From Akanthomyces muscarius (lineage: Eukaryota > Ascomycota > Sordariomycetes > Hypocreales > Cordycipitaceae): a DNA stretch of 64,000 bases. Shown piece by piece: positions 44,165 to 56,237 of this stretch; position 1 is the stretch's first letter, and each line of letters starts with the position of its first letter. Location of the stretch: assembly GCF_028009165.1 (NCBI RefSeq), contig NC_079245.1, forward strand, positions 3,472,001 through 3,536,000. The letters are read 5' to 3'. The notes beneath the pieces were generated by a model. The model saw nothing but the letters and a program-made list of their open reading frames with translations, had not been told where the DNA came from and made no database searches. The position numbers and the translations under genes were made by a program.

Positions 44165-45095
44165 AAAGCGCAAAGAACAATGTTGCAAAAATGACGACGA
44201 CTGGATGGAAATAGGGACTCGACGTCGGCGACGACGCCCCCCTTTTTTTTTCGAAATTGCGTCTTTGACGCTGAGGAACCTCACGGCTACACAGTCACAA
44301 AATAAAAAACGGATATAAAATGGGTGTACCATATTGTTGTATAATATCAAAGAAAAAAACCTTGGTGGTAGTGGTGGAGTAAAAGAGAGTGAGCAGATCC
44401 TTGCGGGAAGAAGGTGCTTGTACGAGTTAAGAAAAAAGAGAATTGTATTCAATCACAACGCTGAGAAAGGAGATGGCCCAGACGACGTTGCAGAACCTGT
44501 GCAATGTGCATGAGGCGAACAGGCTGAAGCAAAAAGAGGCGGGAAGCAAAGCCTAGGATAGAAACTGCAGCGTATTGGCCGCTGCAGTATAATACAAGAA
44601 AAAAATCTCCGCTCTTATTAAAGGATCTTGATCGTCTGCATGAGGAAGATGTAGCGAGTTGAGAGAGGCTGCATGGCTACCCGACAACGCCCACTTCCGA
44701 GGAGGATTCATTAGCCTCGAGGAGTAATATGCGTTTCAGCCCTCCGCCACGAACCGAAACGGATGAGTGGTACATGAATATATTGTTCATCCGTCCGAAC
44801 AATGTAGAGATGAAGAAACGCCCGCAAAGGAGGAGGGGCGAGGTGGCTTGCCGCCGTGCTACCTCGACCAGGCACGGAATAGCGTTTCATATCATCCGAG
44901 GAGCGTGAATGGGCTCGTCTGGTTCGCTGTTGGGCTTGATGTGAGAAATCGGCGTTTCTCATGTTAATGCTGTGCGACGCGAGAAAATGGCGGCGTTTGG
45001 CTGTCTGGTGAGGATATGAGCCGGCTGTCTGCCGCTGTTTGCAAGCTGGACGTTTCTCTGCTCTGCAGACTCGCCGGTTCGTTTGTCTTTTCTGA

Positions 45096-45122
45096 TTCTC
45101 TCTCTCTCTCTCTCTCTCTCTT
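45096..45122 (+). repeat. (CT)n microsatellite
   Basis: About 12 uninterrupted CT units upstream of the AA9 gene, probably in its promoter or leader. Confidence 0.85.
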
Positions 45123-45235
45123 TTGTTGTTGCTTGCTGAGGTGCTGCAAAAGCCATTCCTTTTACACTACAGATAACTTTGTCTGCACAAGTCTCGATAC
45201 TTTCTTTCACATCCCATTCGTTTCACACCTCTTCA

Positions 45236-45250
45236 CGCACACACACACAC

Positions 45251-45282
<32 letters not shown>

Positions 45283-45283
45283 G
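45236..45283 (+). repeat. (CA)n microsatellite
   Basis: About 23 CA units with interrupting G residues, 118 bp before the AA9 start codon; likely in the 5' leader. Confidence 0.85.
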
Positions 45284-45400
45284 CCCCTTTTCCTTTTGAG
45301 AGATTTCAAGACGTCTAGCTTTTCGTTACTATTGCTTCACTCTTTTTCTCTTCATTTCGCTTCTTTTTCTCACTTCGAAAAAAAAGGTCCACCATTCAAC

Positions 45401-46953
45401 ATGAAGCTTCTCAGCATACTCGCGCTGGCATCCGCCGCCACCGCCCACACCATGTTCACCACGTTCTTCATCGACGGCAAGAACCAGGGCGACGGGACCT
45501 GTGTCCGGATGCCCAAGGACGGCGCGACTGGCACGAGGCCCATATACCCCATCACCGGCGACGACATGGCCTGCGGTAAGCACACACACATACCACCGCC
45601 CCCCTCTCATCCCAGCAAATCACTAACATCCTGCCCCGCCTAGGCTACGACGGCCGCGATCCCGTCCCATTTGTCTGCCCGGCGTCCTCTGGCGCCAAGC
45701 TCACGTTCGAGTTCCGCCTCTGGCCCGACTACCAGCAGCCCGGCGCGCTGGACCCGGGCCACAAGGGCCCCTGCGCCGTGTACGTGAAGCGCGTCGACGA
45801 CATGTTTGCCGACGCGGCCGCCGGCGACGGCTGGCTCAAGATCTGGGATGACGGCTACGACAGCAAGACGCAGGAGTGGTGCACCGACCGCCTCATCGCG
45901 CACGACGGCCTGCTGTCCGTCGACCTGCCCACGGGCCTGGCGCCGGGGTACTACCTCGTGCGGCCCGAGATCCTCGCGCTGCACTTTGCACATAAAGGCG
46001 ATCCGCAGTTCTATCTCGGCTGCGCGCAGATCTTCATCCAGGACGGCCCGGTGGGCGCCACCGTCCCCAAGGACAACATGGTCTCGATCCCGGGCTACGT
46101 GGATGCGGACACGCCGGGGCTGGGCTTTGACATCTACAAGGACGTGCTGCCCGCGTACCCGATGCCCGGGCCGGACGTCTACGCGCCCACTGCCAATGCT
46201 GCCGCCGCGTCAAAGGCGTCGCTGAAGCAGGTGAGCCTGGCCAAGGGCACGGTGCCGCAGAGCTGCCTCCTCAAAAACGCAAACTGGTGCGCGCAGGAGG
46301 TTCCCCGGTACACGGACCAGGACGGCTGCTGGGCGGCCGTCAAGGACTGCTACGCGCAGAGCAAGCGCTGCTGGGACTCGGCGCCGGCCAGCGGCTCGGC
46401 CAACTGCTACACGTGGAGCGACTACTGCACGGCCATGAACGACGCGTGCGAGCGCGAGGAATTTGACGGGCCGGCCGCGTTCGAGGGCAAGGAGAAGTTT
46501 GTGGCGACGCCGGGCGAGATTCCGGCGCCATGGAATGAGAAATCCCCAGAGGAGACCAGCACCAGCACCGGCACCAGCACCAGCACCAGCAGCAAGGTTA
46601 GCGGTGGGCACGAGCCGACGACGGTGAGGACAGAGGTGCGCAGCAGCAGCAGCAGCAGCAGCAGCAAGACAGCAGACAGCCCTGGAAAGATAAAGACGGT
46701 GATGGAGACTCCGAGCAAGACGGCGGCAGAGAGCTCCAAGAGTACACAGGCAACCAAGACGACGGAGACGGGAGACATGAGCAGCGGCCTGCCGCGGCAG
46801 ACGTCGACACACGGCAAGTGTGGTCCCGAATTTGGGCAGACGTGCTCTGGAAGCGCGTTTGGGGACTGCTGCTCCAAGAATGGCGAGTGTGGCCGCAAGG
46901 CCCGTCACTGTGCTTGTGGATGCGTTGCCGGGTATGGGTCATGCTGGGAGTGA
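45401..46953 (+). CDS. AA9 lytic polysaccharide monooxygenase with C-terminal CBM18-like domain
   Basis: Two exons, 45401-45575 and 45644-46953 (494 aa). The signal peptide MKLLSILALASAATA is followed by His16, which becomes the N-terminal copper-brace histidine after cleavage. The second copper His is in DPGHKGPC (about residue 98) and the axial Tyr is in QFYLGCAQIF. These are AA9 hallmarks: copper-dependent oxidative cleavage of cellulose or related glucans outside the cell. A second cysteine-rich segment (about 270-340: NWCAQEVP, CWAAVKDCYAQSKRCWDS, CYTWSDYC) is of unknown type. After a Ser/Thr-rich linker encoded partly by CAG repeats, the last 45 residues (CGPEFGQTC, GDCCSKNGECG, CACGCVAGYGSC) form a hevein-like chitin-binding CBM18. 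Such tails could hold the enzyme on the fungal wall or mask chitin. Confidence 0.9.
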
Positions 46954-48058
46954 TTGTACCTACTCGTGAGAATTATGTAGCTAAATGATGGATAAATATG
47001 GATGAAAGTAGTCTCGTTCATATCTCTCACATGCATGTCGTCGACCATCCACCAAACCCCACCAATAACCGTACAGCCTTCTGCTCCTACGTCGCAATGC
47101 TTGCTCTTCAGGCGTCTGGTCATTTCCAGCTTCTGGATAGCATCATGTGGCCGTCGAGGCTAAGCGGCAGCCTGGATGTGCCGTCATGAACCAAGTCTGA
47201 ACGGTGAGCAGCGGTGGCGGTAGCGAATAAGTGCTGGAATTGCCAAGCGGTGTACCTGATACCCAAGGTGGACGTGTGGAGCGAATGGCTTGGCCGGGTA
47301 GAGGGTACTCCGCCAGAGCTAAAACGGCGCGTGGTGGATGGCCTCACCTTTGGAGGCGAGGTACTTGTGTGTCTGCGGGTGCTGAGACCAAACAACATGT
47401 ACCCCCGTCCAGGGCGCAAACCGCTGGAGCATCGTCAGACAGCACCTGCAGTGGCTGGGTTGACACATGTAGCACAGGCACCAACCAGCTCACTGGCAGG
47501 CATTCCTGAATTTCATCCGAGTCAAAAAATGCTGTCTCCGTTTCTTCAATTGCCATCTTCTCACCTTCTTTCTATCTATTCCCTAATGCAAAGCGGCTGC
47601 CTGCTCCTCGTTTCCTGTCCCGCCACCGTCTGGTCGCCTCCACCGTAATCAACGACCGCCTCCCAGGACAGCCTTCCCCACGCGGCCACGCCCACGGATC
47701 CGCTTCTTCCTCCCCTTGACCCTTTCCTGTCGAAACTCTGCCGCCGCCAGACCAGACCAGCCCAGAAACCCCCTCCGTCATCGCCACGATACCCGTTCGC
47801 CGCTCTGTCTGAAAGGTACACATCATCAACACCAAGCGCTGCCACTGTTCCCGCCCCTGCTCCCCCGACAGCAGACCACCACTTCCCCTGTGATATCCGA
47901 AGAGAACACGCGGCCCGCCGACTTTTAGCCACCGTCGCCTGCTGCTGAGACAAGCAATATCCGGAACCCGCCCCTCGCACAATAAACGCCGCGCTGTCTG
48001 TCCGCCGCAGCCGCAAACCACCACCCCACCGATCTCGCAGCCTGTCGGACCAGAACAA
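46954..48058. other. Intergenic, promoter and leader of sec4
   Basis: No gene recognised in 1.1 kb. The part from about 47560 to 48050 is rich in C and T on the plus strand with few G runs, in keeping with a long 5' leader of the Rab gene. Confidence 0.45.
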
Positions 48059-48970
48059 ATGACGATGCCAAACAATCGCAACTATGACTTCCTTGTACGA
48101 TATGTCTGAATACTTTGATTGCCCCGTGGGTTTTGCTGTCGCGGCTTGAGCTTGCATCACCACTACATTAGTCGTCCCCTCGGCCCTAATGTTTGGTTGC
48201 GCGCGTCTCTTTTTTGCTCACTACCATCACGCCTACATCATACTCGCAAACCAAGAAGGAATGACGGGGCTAACAAAATGCGCGCTCGTCGCTGCACTCT
48301 CTACAGATCAAGCTCCTGCTGATAGGCGACTCGGGCGTCGGCAAGTCCTGCTGCTTGCTGCGCTTTAGCGAAGACTCCTTCACACCCTCCTTCATCACCA
48401 CGATCGGCATCGACTTCAAGATCAGAACAATCGAGCTCGATGGCAAGCGCGTCAAGCTACAGATTTGGGACACGGCCGGCCAAGAACGCTTCCGCACCAT
48501 CACCACTGCCTACTACCGCGGTGCTATGGGCATCTTGCTCGTCTACGACGTCACCGATGAGCGCTCCTTTAACAGTACGTCTGTCCAGATTTGACAAGAG
48601 CTACAATTGAACGGCAGCGACACCTTTGCTTTGCATTTCGCTAACCATACTAGACATCCGCACCTGGTTCCAAAACGTAGAGCAACACGCCACCGAGGGT
48701 GTCAACAAGATTCTCATTGGCAACAAGTGCGATTGGGAGGACAAGCGTGTCATTTCCCAGGAGCAAGGCCAGGCCCTCGCCGACGAGCTCGGCATCCCCT
48801 TCCTCGAGGTCTCGGCAAAGAGCAACATCAACATTGACAAGGCCTTTTACAGCCTGGCCGCCGACATCAAGAAGCGACTCATTGACAACTCAAAGAACGA
48901 TACTGGCTCTTCTGGAGGCGTCAATGTCGGCGACAAGACGGAGGGCGGCATGGGTAGCAAGTGCTGCTGA
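48059..48970 (+). CDS. sec4: Sec4/Rab8-type secretory GTPase
   Basis: Three exons: 48059-48094, 48307-48574 and 48654-48970 (206 aa). The 12-codon first exon ([12 protein letters not shown]) is separated by a 212-nt intron from the G domain. Motifs: P-loop [13 protein letters not shown], switch [14 protein letters not shown] (effector region of the Sec4/Rab8 group), [27 protein letters not shown] (guanine base) and [13 protein letters not shown]. The C-terminus ends GGMGSKCC, a double-cysteine geranylgeranylation signal. Sec4 sits on post-Golgi vesicles and acts with the exocyst in polarised exocytosis at the hyphal tip. A second ATG two codons in would give [10 protein letters not shown], closer to yeast and other fungal starts. 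Confidence 0.95.
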
Positions 48971-49604
48971 GCGTGTGAAGGGAGAAGCAAGATGGAAGAC
49001 GAGAAGTCGGAGAGATGACAGGATATGCGAGGGAGGGGAGAAGATTGGGAACGAGCGAAAGATGGATTAATTTTTTTTGGCAAGGATAGAAGGACGAGAA
49101 AGAAATGAGGAATGAAGCACACTCGCACGTGGACACTACAACCACCACTGCGACACTCGACAACAAACCACTACTTACTACCCGCGTCGTTGCGCCCCGG
49201 TTCGTGTGCCTGGGGAAACATGGCACGCAAACACACCCGAGAGAGCCTTTTCTGTTAGTTTACTATTTATTACATTTTTCTTGACTGAGTGGTACCATGA
49301 TTATTTTGACGTCGGCTCGTTTACTATTAACTGAACTAGAGTGAGCAAAGAAGCCTTGCTCTGTTGGTACTGATTCTGCCATCCGCTCCGTAGTCGAAAC
49401 GTGAGGAAATATAAGCCGTGATGCGCCGGGCTGGCGATTCATTTTGCGAATCAATGGAAGGAATTTGCATGAAATGACTCAAGACGGGATTTGAGTCTTT
49501 ACCAAGTAACGAAAAGAGTTTTCAACATGGTATCTCTGCTTCTTGCTTTTATCTAATGTTACATATAATACAGCAATATATACACACCATTACCATACTG
49601 TTCA
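48971..49604. other. Intergenic between convergent genes
   Basis: 3' flanks of sec4 and of the minus-strand gene that ends at 49605. I see no gene. Confidence 0.45.
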
Positions 49605-51355
49605 TTAATACTCAACCACCTGCGTGCGTACAAAGTGCCGCGGCGCCCCCGGCGGCGGCGGCGTGTCGTATCCGCCCAGCCACCGGCCGTTCCAGAGGCG
49701 ATGAAAGCGCTGCGCCTCGGCGACGTCGCGAAACGCGACCACGAAGCGCCGCAGCGCGGCGCCCTCCATGTGCTGCGCGACGCGGCGCAGGCCTTCCCTC
49801 TTGCGCAGCGTGGCCCTGCGCTGCTTCTCGGCCGCTTGGCGCTGCGCCTCGTCGACCTCGACCTGGACCCCGTCGTCGTCGTTGTCATGCTCTGCGTCTT
49901 GTTGGGCGGTCTGGGCAGCAGCAAGGCTGGCGGCGAGCCGCTGCAGCTGCTGGTGCAGGTTGCCGGCGACGGGGTGCGCGCGCGCGAGACCCCAGGAGCC
50001 GCGCGCGCGCTGGCCGTGCTGCCGGACGGCGTCGCGGACGCGCTCGGGCGAGGCGGGCGGCGGGGCGACGTCGAGGAGCACGACGGCGGGACGCTCGCCG
50101 AGGCCGTCGCGCGCGACGAGGCTGCGGATCTTGTGGCCCTCGGGCCCGGCGGCCACGCGGCGGTGCTCGAGCACAACGTCCTGCACGCCGGGCGCGATGC
50201 TGAGCTGCGCGAGCTCCGCCTCGAGGCTCTCCTGCGCGGTGGCTGCGCCGCCTTCGCGGTCGGGCGGCAGTAATGTAGGGGGCACTTCGCTCCGCCAGAG
50301 GCCGGTCCGGGAGCGCGCCTTGATCTGGGCGAGCGCGTGCAGCCGCTGGAAGCGCGCGGCGTAGGCGGTCGCGGCCATGGCGGTGGAAAAGGTAATGTGG
50401 TAGGTGCCGGTGGCCTCCAGCGTCATGCCGTCACGTACTTGCTGCACTGTGGAAAGGGGGGGGACATGTTAGTCGTTTGCTGTGTGCGCAGAGGAAGGGC
50501 GGCTTGAGAGGCGGCTTTACCTTTCTTGATGGACTGGTTCCATTTGGACAGGTCGGTCTCGGCGATGCGGTAAAAGTCGGACGCGTGGACGTTGGTGCTC
50601 AGGCCGTCGATGCGGATCATGGTATGTGACTTTGAGACTGTGACGTTTTCTTTCTTGGCAAGCGCTTCGCGGGTCGCTGCCACCAAATCCATAGAGTCTT
50701 CCGGGGGTGCTGTAACTAATTCCCTTGAGTCGTCCAACGGTATAGCTTCCGATTGTCTCGAATCGTCCAGAGGTGTGTCCACAGGCTCCATGTATCCGTA
50801 GCTTGGTTCCCGTCTATTCAGCAACGGCCATTTTTCGGTGCTCGTCGTTATCGTATCACTCCTGTTCAGGTCTCGGGCATTCTCCGTAGCAGACTCTGTC
50901 TCGGCACCTCGTTGACGTCTTTTCAGCAGTGACCATTGGCTCCCGTCAGCCTCGCGGTCTGAACTTGCGACAGTTTCTGTTTCCTGGTTTGCCGTGCTCC
51001 CGGGCTCTGTTTCGTTGGTGCCCGCAGTTTCTGCATCTGTAGTTCTCAGCAGGTCTAGATCCGCCATCAGCGCCACCATCCTTTGCTCTTTCGGCGACAG
51101 CCTTCCCTCCACCAGCCTCTTGCGCCAGTTGCGCTCCGCTTGGTGCTGTTGCTGCACAGCGGCGTTGGATCGCGGTGTAGCCCTCTTCAACTTGTCACGA
51201 CGGTCGTTTGTCCATGTTTTGGCTCGCGGTGTGGTGCCGTAGTTGGGTCTGTCCGGAAGGGTGCGGTCGGAGCTGTGCCGCGAGTACAGCCGTGCACCCC
51301 TGGGACAGCAGCATATGGCCGCGCTCGGGAGACGCGGCCATGTCGAATGAAGCAT
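49605..51355 (-). CDS. Probable mitochondrial protein with RRM-like segment, function unknown
   Basis: Two exons on the minus strand, 51355-50521 and 50446-49605 (558 aa); the 74-nt intron joins SIKKVQQVRDG. I chose the ATG at 51355 because it opens an Arg/Ser-rich, non-acidic leader (MLHSTWPRLPSAAICCCPRG) that looks like a mitochondrial presequence; an ATG at 51499 would add 48 less typical residues. A charged segment (ERNWRKRLVEGRLSPKEQR) and a variable acidic middle with three related units (PLDDSR twice, PPEDSM) follow. The part around the intron (TMIRIDGLSTNVHASDFYRI to TGTYHITFSTAMAATAYAAR) resembles an RNA-recognition fold. The second exon is very GC-rich and Ala/Arg-rich. Similar layouts occur in fungal mitochondrial translation or RNA factors; I cannot name it. 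Confidence 0.75.
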
Positions 51356-51843
51356 TCGGGCTGGCTGTGTATACGTTATTGATGGCGCATTGGGGTCGTG
51401 GCTGTCGGCGTTTGCCAGGCTTGACCTGAGTGGCAGATTGAAGATGGTGAAGCCAAGTCCAAGTCTGTCGTCGCAAAATATTGGTAGCTCACTGCACACG
51501 CCCCACCGCGGTGTTAATGCTTAGAAACCCGCTGCTCTCGCCAATGTTCTGTCTTGCAATGCTGCGATTTCTAAGTTATTTCCAGTTTCAACTTATTCGC
51601 AACTGGAATATTTCTTATTCAGTACATCCAAGGTCTCCTGCTGTTGAAACATCCACTTCGCATGGATTTCAGAGTAATGTAGCTGATCCTTCCGATTGTC
51701 TTAGCGCCTACACCTCGCTGCCCGTCATTACGAACTTGTCCCCTACACTCACTCAAAATGCCATAACATTGCAACACTCCCGGCGTGACGCAGCTCGCAA
51801 ATAACCTACTCTTCCTAACAGTAATCCCATTCAATGCTACAAC
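51356..51843. other. Divergent promoter interval
   Basis: Non-coding interval between the minus-strand mitochondrial-type gene and the ABC transporter gene. No gene seen. Confidence 0.45.
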
Positions 51844-54800
51844 ATGCAGACCGCCATTGGCTGCGCGAGCCTGGCAGCCGTTGCGCTCCTCGCACGCCAG
51901 TGTTTGCGCGCTAGAAGTAGATCTGGCCAGTCGCAACATCTGTATCAAGATGAAGACGGAACAGCGACGCAAGACTCTGCAGACAATGTGCTCAGACTTG
52001 CTTCAGCCAAGTACTTCATGAATGTCGCCGCTGCAGCTGGAATCGCTACATCACTCTTAGATGTCAGCTCTTCTGTCCTCATGAAACAAAGGAGGTTGCC
52101 AGCCGCGGCCGCTTTACGCATCGGCCTATGGGTATGTTGGTTGAAGATGATCCAATCGGCCATGTTGCTGATCTGTCAAGCTTCTCGTTTCCGTTCAGGC
52201 GCTCACGATTGCAAATGAGAGTGGTGTACGCGAGCGCTACAAACAAGGTATCTACGCAGCAGCGTCAGCCGCAATGCTCGCGCTTTACATTACCCAACAA
52301 GATGTCATGACGGAACGCCTGATCGCCATCACTTCGACAGAGAGAGCTTGCGCATTATCAATTGCCATCGCTTGCTTGACCTTGCCTCGACGCCCCGCAG
52401 TGTACGAGGACGGCCGCCTAGTCGACCAACAGAATGGTGCCTCCGTCATCTCTCTGCTTTCATTCTCTTGGTATCCATTTTACCAGCCCAGCTTTTATAG
52501 TTTCGACAGTTTGAGACTACTCAACGTGCCAATTACGCCTCTTGCACAGAGAATCCGAACTGTGCGACGAGATTTTATACAATGCGCCTCTGGTGACATG
52601 CTTTTGTCGCAACTGGCCTGGGCATGGAGATCTTCTTTCTCTATGCAGTGGACTCTCACACTGCTACACAGTATGTCTCAGTTCTCTGGCCAATATCTGC
52701 TTCAGCGACTACTTGGCTGCCTGGAGCAGCCTCATTCTCAGCAGCAGCATGCCATGGGATATGCTTTGTGCCTGGGCTTGGCTCTATTGTCTGAAAACAT
52801 GTCTGCAGGCTGGATCACCTGGGTCACCCAAGCAAAGCTTTCCATTCCGATGACTGCTTTGCTTAAGGGTCTCTTGTTTGAAGAGATGACTAAAAAGCAA
52901 AGCTCACAGCGGACTAAACCAAAGACTGGAAAAGGCGAGAATGTGCTCTCTTTGGAAAGTCTTATGTCATACGATTGGTAGGTTTGTATCTCCAGCGTCC
53001 GGCCAATGCTGATGAATTCTAGCGCGTCGGTATCCCAGGCGTGCGTCTCGACCCAGCACTGTCTCAAGGCTGCCTTTAAACTACTTTTTGACGTGACCTA
53101 TCTCATACATCTCATCGGTCCCAAGCACATCGCCATTGGCAGCTTATTTCCTCTCATATTATTTCCCATCTCAAAGATGCTTGCCCATCGGCATAGACTT
53201 GCCAAGGCAGACCTTTCAAGTTTGCACACTGCATTTTCTACTGAAGTGTCAGAGCTGCTTCGAAATCTCCGCCAAATTCGTCTGTCATCCATGGAAGAGC
53301 TTTGGCAGCAGCGCGTCATCAGATCCAGAGCCCGTGAACTGGGACAAATCTGGCACTGCGGGATAATTCTGGCAATGCTGACCCTGATGACCAACCTTGG
53401 TCCAATTTTACTGATATCCGTCTCGCTTTCCTCCTATGCCCTTGAAGTCGGTCGCCTGCGACCATCGCTTGCTTTTGCTTCTATTGGCTTGTTTCGCAAT
53501 CTTCATGCCGTTATCCAAGATCTGCCTGCCATGCTAGCCAGTCTACAAGAGTCTCTCGCAGCGAGCAGGCGTATCGAGCTCTATCTGCACCAGCCTAGGA
53601 AAACTCGAGCTCCCAATGCCGATTTATCCTCTTTCGAAGATGCCAACATAGCATGGCCACACGCAAGCTTAGTTCCAGGCTCCGCAGGTTCATGTTTCAG
53701 TCTGAAAGGTGTAAATTTGCGCTTCCCGAAAGGAAGACTGAGTATTATTACCGGAAAAACTAGCGCTGGCAAAGGCCTCTTGCTCTCTGCACTCCTTGGT
53801 GAAGCTGACATTGAATCGGGAAGCTCCAAAGCAGCCTCCGAGCTCACGGCTGAGAAGCCGACGAATGCATCCACGTCCGACTTCGCCTATGTATCGCAAC
53901 CGCCATGGATAGAGAATCGGACTATCAAACAAAATATCGTTTTTGGTGACGCATTTGACGAGGAGCGGTACACGACTGTCATACGTGCTTGTGCTCTTGA
54001 GCGAGACCTTGAAGCTCTTTCCGCTGGAGACATGACAATGGCGGGAGTCAACGGCGGAGCTCTCAGTGGCGGTCAAAAGTGGCGAGTCAGCCTGGCACGA
54101 GCCTTATATTCTCATGCTGGGGTCATTATACTTGACGACGTTCTCAGTGCTGTGGACCCGCATGTTGCAAAGTGGCTTTGCCAGAATGCCTTGTCAGGCA
54201 AGTTGGTTCGCGGCCGTACAGTGATTATCGCGACTCATCACCTAGCTACCTGCGAACACTTGGCAAGTTATGTCGTTACTGTTGATTCTGGCACTGCTTC
54301 GGGCAGTGTTGCTGTTCCGCGGCATATCAATGAACTCCTGAACATCGAAAATATGCCTAGATCCGCCACCAGCAGCCCGAAACCGGATCTTATGGGGCAA
54401 TCCACAGATGAAAACAAAAGGACTCCCGCTACTTCTAAGCGCTCTGTCCGGCAAACCTTTGCCGTGTACCTTTTGGGTAGCGGGACACGGCCAGTTCTGC
54501 TCGCAGTCTTGGCAACATTTGCATGCCGGCTCATCGCAGCGGGAAACTCATGGTGGTTGACGAACTGGACTTCAAGAACAAATCTCGATAGCATAAGCCT
54601 CCGTTTCAACCTGTCCGTGTATTTGGCCTTATCGGTTTGCGCGGCCATTGCCTTGGCAATACATGCCACGGCTGTCCAGGGAGTCAGCCAGCGAGCATCA
54701 GAGGCCCTGTTTCAAAAGACGGTAAGGGCTGTGTTGCAAAGTCCTCTGCGATGGATAGACAGTGCATCGATGGGAAAGCTGTTGCAAAGTCTCGCCTCCG

Positions 54801-56237
54801 ACATGTACTTGATTGATCACCGAGTCGCAGCAGGCCTGAGTGACTTGTTGCGAATCGTCATGCAGCTAATTTTTGTTGTTTTTACCAGGTAAGTGACAAC
54901 GTATTCGTGACCCATATCATACTAATAGAAGTAGCGGAACAACCGCGCCTCAAACCATTGCCATGATGGTTGTGATGCTGACGTTTTACTTCAAAATCAC
55001 TGCAAGGCACCTGCGCATGTCCAAACACCTTAATAAGCTTATCCCACTCGCGACACAGCCTATTTTAGAGCATGCCAACTCCACAGAGTCCGGAGTTCTG
55101 ACGATACGGGCTTTCAAAAAAGAGTCAACGTATGTTGAGCGCATGTATGACCTCTTGGATGTCGACCTGGGTCTGAGCTGGCACATTACTCTGGGCCAAA
55201 GGTGGATTCATGGCCGATATGGTATTCTTGGCTCGTTATTCGTCTGCGCCACAGCAGCGTCCCTGGTGCTTTCGGGTTCCGATGCTGCTACGGCAGGCTT
55301 TGCCATCAACGTGGCCCTTCAAATCAAGTCAACAATGAGTGGAATGATGGGCAAGATAAATCTTCTCACAAGCGGAGCTCGTGCTGTGGACCGTGTACTC
55401 GAAATTGTTGATGCTCCTATTGAGAACCAAGAGGGCGACAATTTGGCCAAGTCTTGGCCTGCTTCCGGCAGCATCAAAGTTCAAGACATGGCAGTTCGGT
55501 ACGATGCAAACCTGCCACTTGTTCTTCGCGGCATTACATTTTCACTTGCCCCGCGCGAACGCCTCGGCGTTGTTGGCCGTACAGGTGCCGGGAAAACAAG
55601 CCTCGTCAATGCCTTGCTCCGCTTCATTGACATGGAAGGGGGGAGTATACATGTCGATGGCGCGAATATTGCCTCCGTCAAACTGACTCGTCTTCGAGGC
55701 TCCATATCGTTCATACCTCAAGATCCGCTCTTGTTTTCAGACACGCTGCGCGCCAACTTGAATATTCATGGAAACAAATCGGACGACGAGTTGCAGGCAG
55801 CTCTGAAAAAGGTGGCTATACAAGCTACGGATGCAAATAATGCGATTGACACTCTGAACGACCTGGACATGGCTATCCACCCGGGGGGCGAGAATCTCTC
55901 CCACGGACAGAGGCAGATGGTCTGCCTCGCCAGAGCAATCCTCGACCCTCGGCGCATTGTTATACTAGACGAAGCAACCAGCGCTGTGGATAAAGCGACC
56001 GATGCCATGGTTCAACAAGTCATTCGTAGGGAGTTTGCAAAATCTACCATCATTGTTGTAGCACATAGGCTGGCCACAGTTGCCGATTTTGACAAGATCC
56101 TGGTCTTGGACGAAGGTACGGCTGTGGAATTCGGGTCACCGGCCGACTTGGTGCAAAAGAAGGGTATCTTTTGGGACATGGTGAATCAGAGCGGAGATGC
56201 AGAAAATGTGCGAACGGCTATCGAGGCGCGTGGCTGA
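51844..56237 (+). CDS. Full ABCC-type (MRP-like) ABC transporter
   Basis: Four exons: 51844-52131, 52199-52977, 53023-54888 and 54935-56237 (1411 aa). Introns are 67, 45 and 46 nt. Layout is TMD0-like N-terminus, TMD1, NBD1, TMD2, NBD2. NBD1 has the P-loop TGKTSAGKGLLL (about 596-607), where the Ser/Thr after the Lys is Gly; signature LSGGQKWRVSLARAL (about 703); Walker B VIILDDVLSAVD, with Asp instead of catalytic Glu as usual in ABCC. NBD2 is canonical: GRTGAGKTS (about 1190), LSHGQRQMVCLARA, IVILDEATSAVD and switch His in VVAHRLATV. ABCC pumps export conjugates, drugs or toxic metals at the vacuole or plasma membrane. The last intron has tandem acceptors 3 nt apart (GAAG/TAG), so one extra Ser is possible. 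The very short first exon leader makes the N-terminal topology uncertain. Confidence 0.88.

Larger units (their letters stand above)
44165..45400. other. Intergenic, leader of the AA9 gene with microsatellites
   Basis: No protein gene recognised. The second half is the promoter and 5' leader of the AA9 gene and contains (CT)n and (CA)n microsatellites (listed separately) and a pyrimidine-rich stretch up to 45385. Confidence 0.45.

Noticed and set aside
45096..45283. Repeat array resembling CRISPR
   Set aside because: Simple CT and CA dinucleotide repeats in a eukaryotic leader; no spacer structure.
46210..46908. 232-codon minus-strand frame over the AA9 gene
   Set aside because: Leu/Arg/Ala low-complexity shadow of the GC-rich AA9 exon and its CAG repeats.
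49635..50273. Long plus-strand frames over the second exon of the mitochondrial-type gene
   Set aside because: Several frames are open at once because of extreme GC content; only the minus frame continues across a phase-correct intron into a plausible leader.
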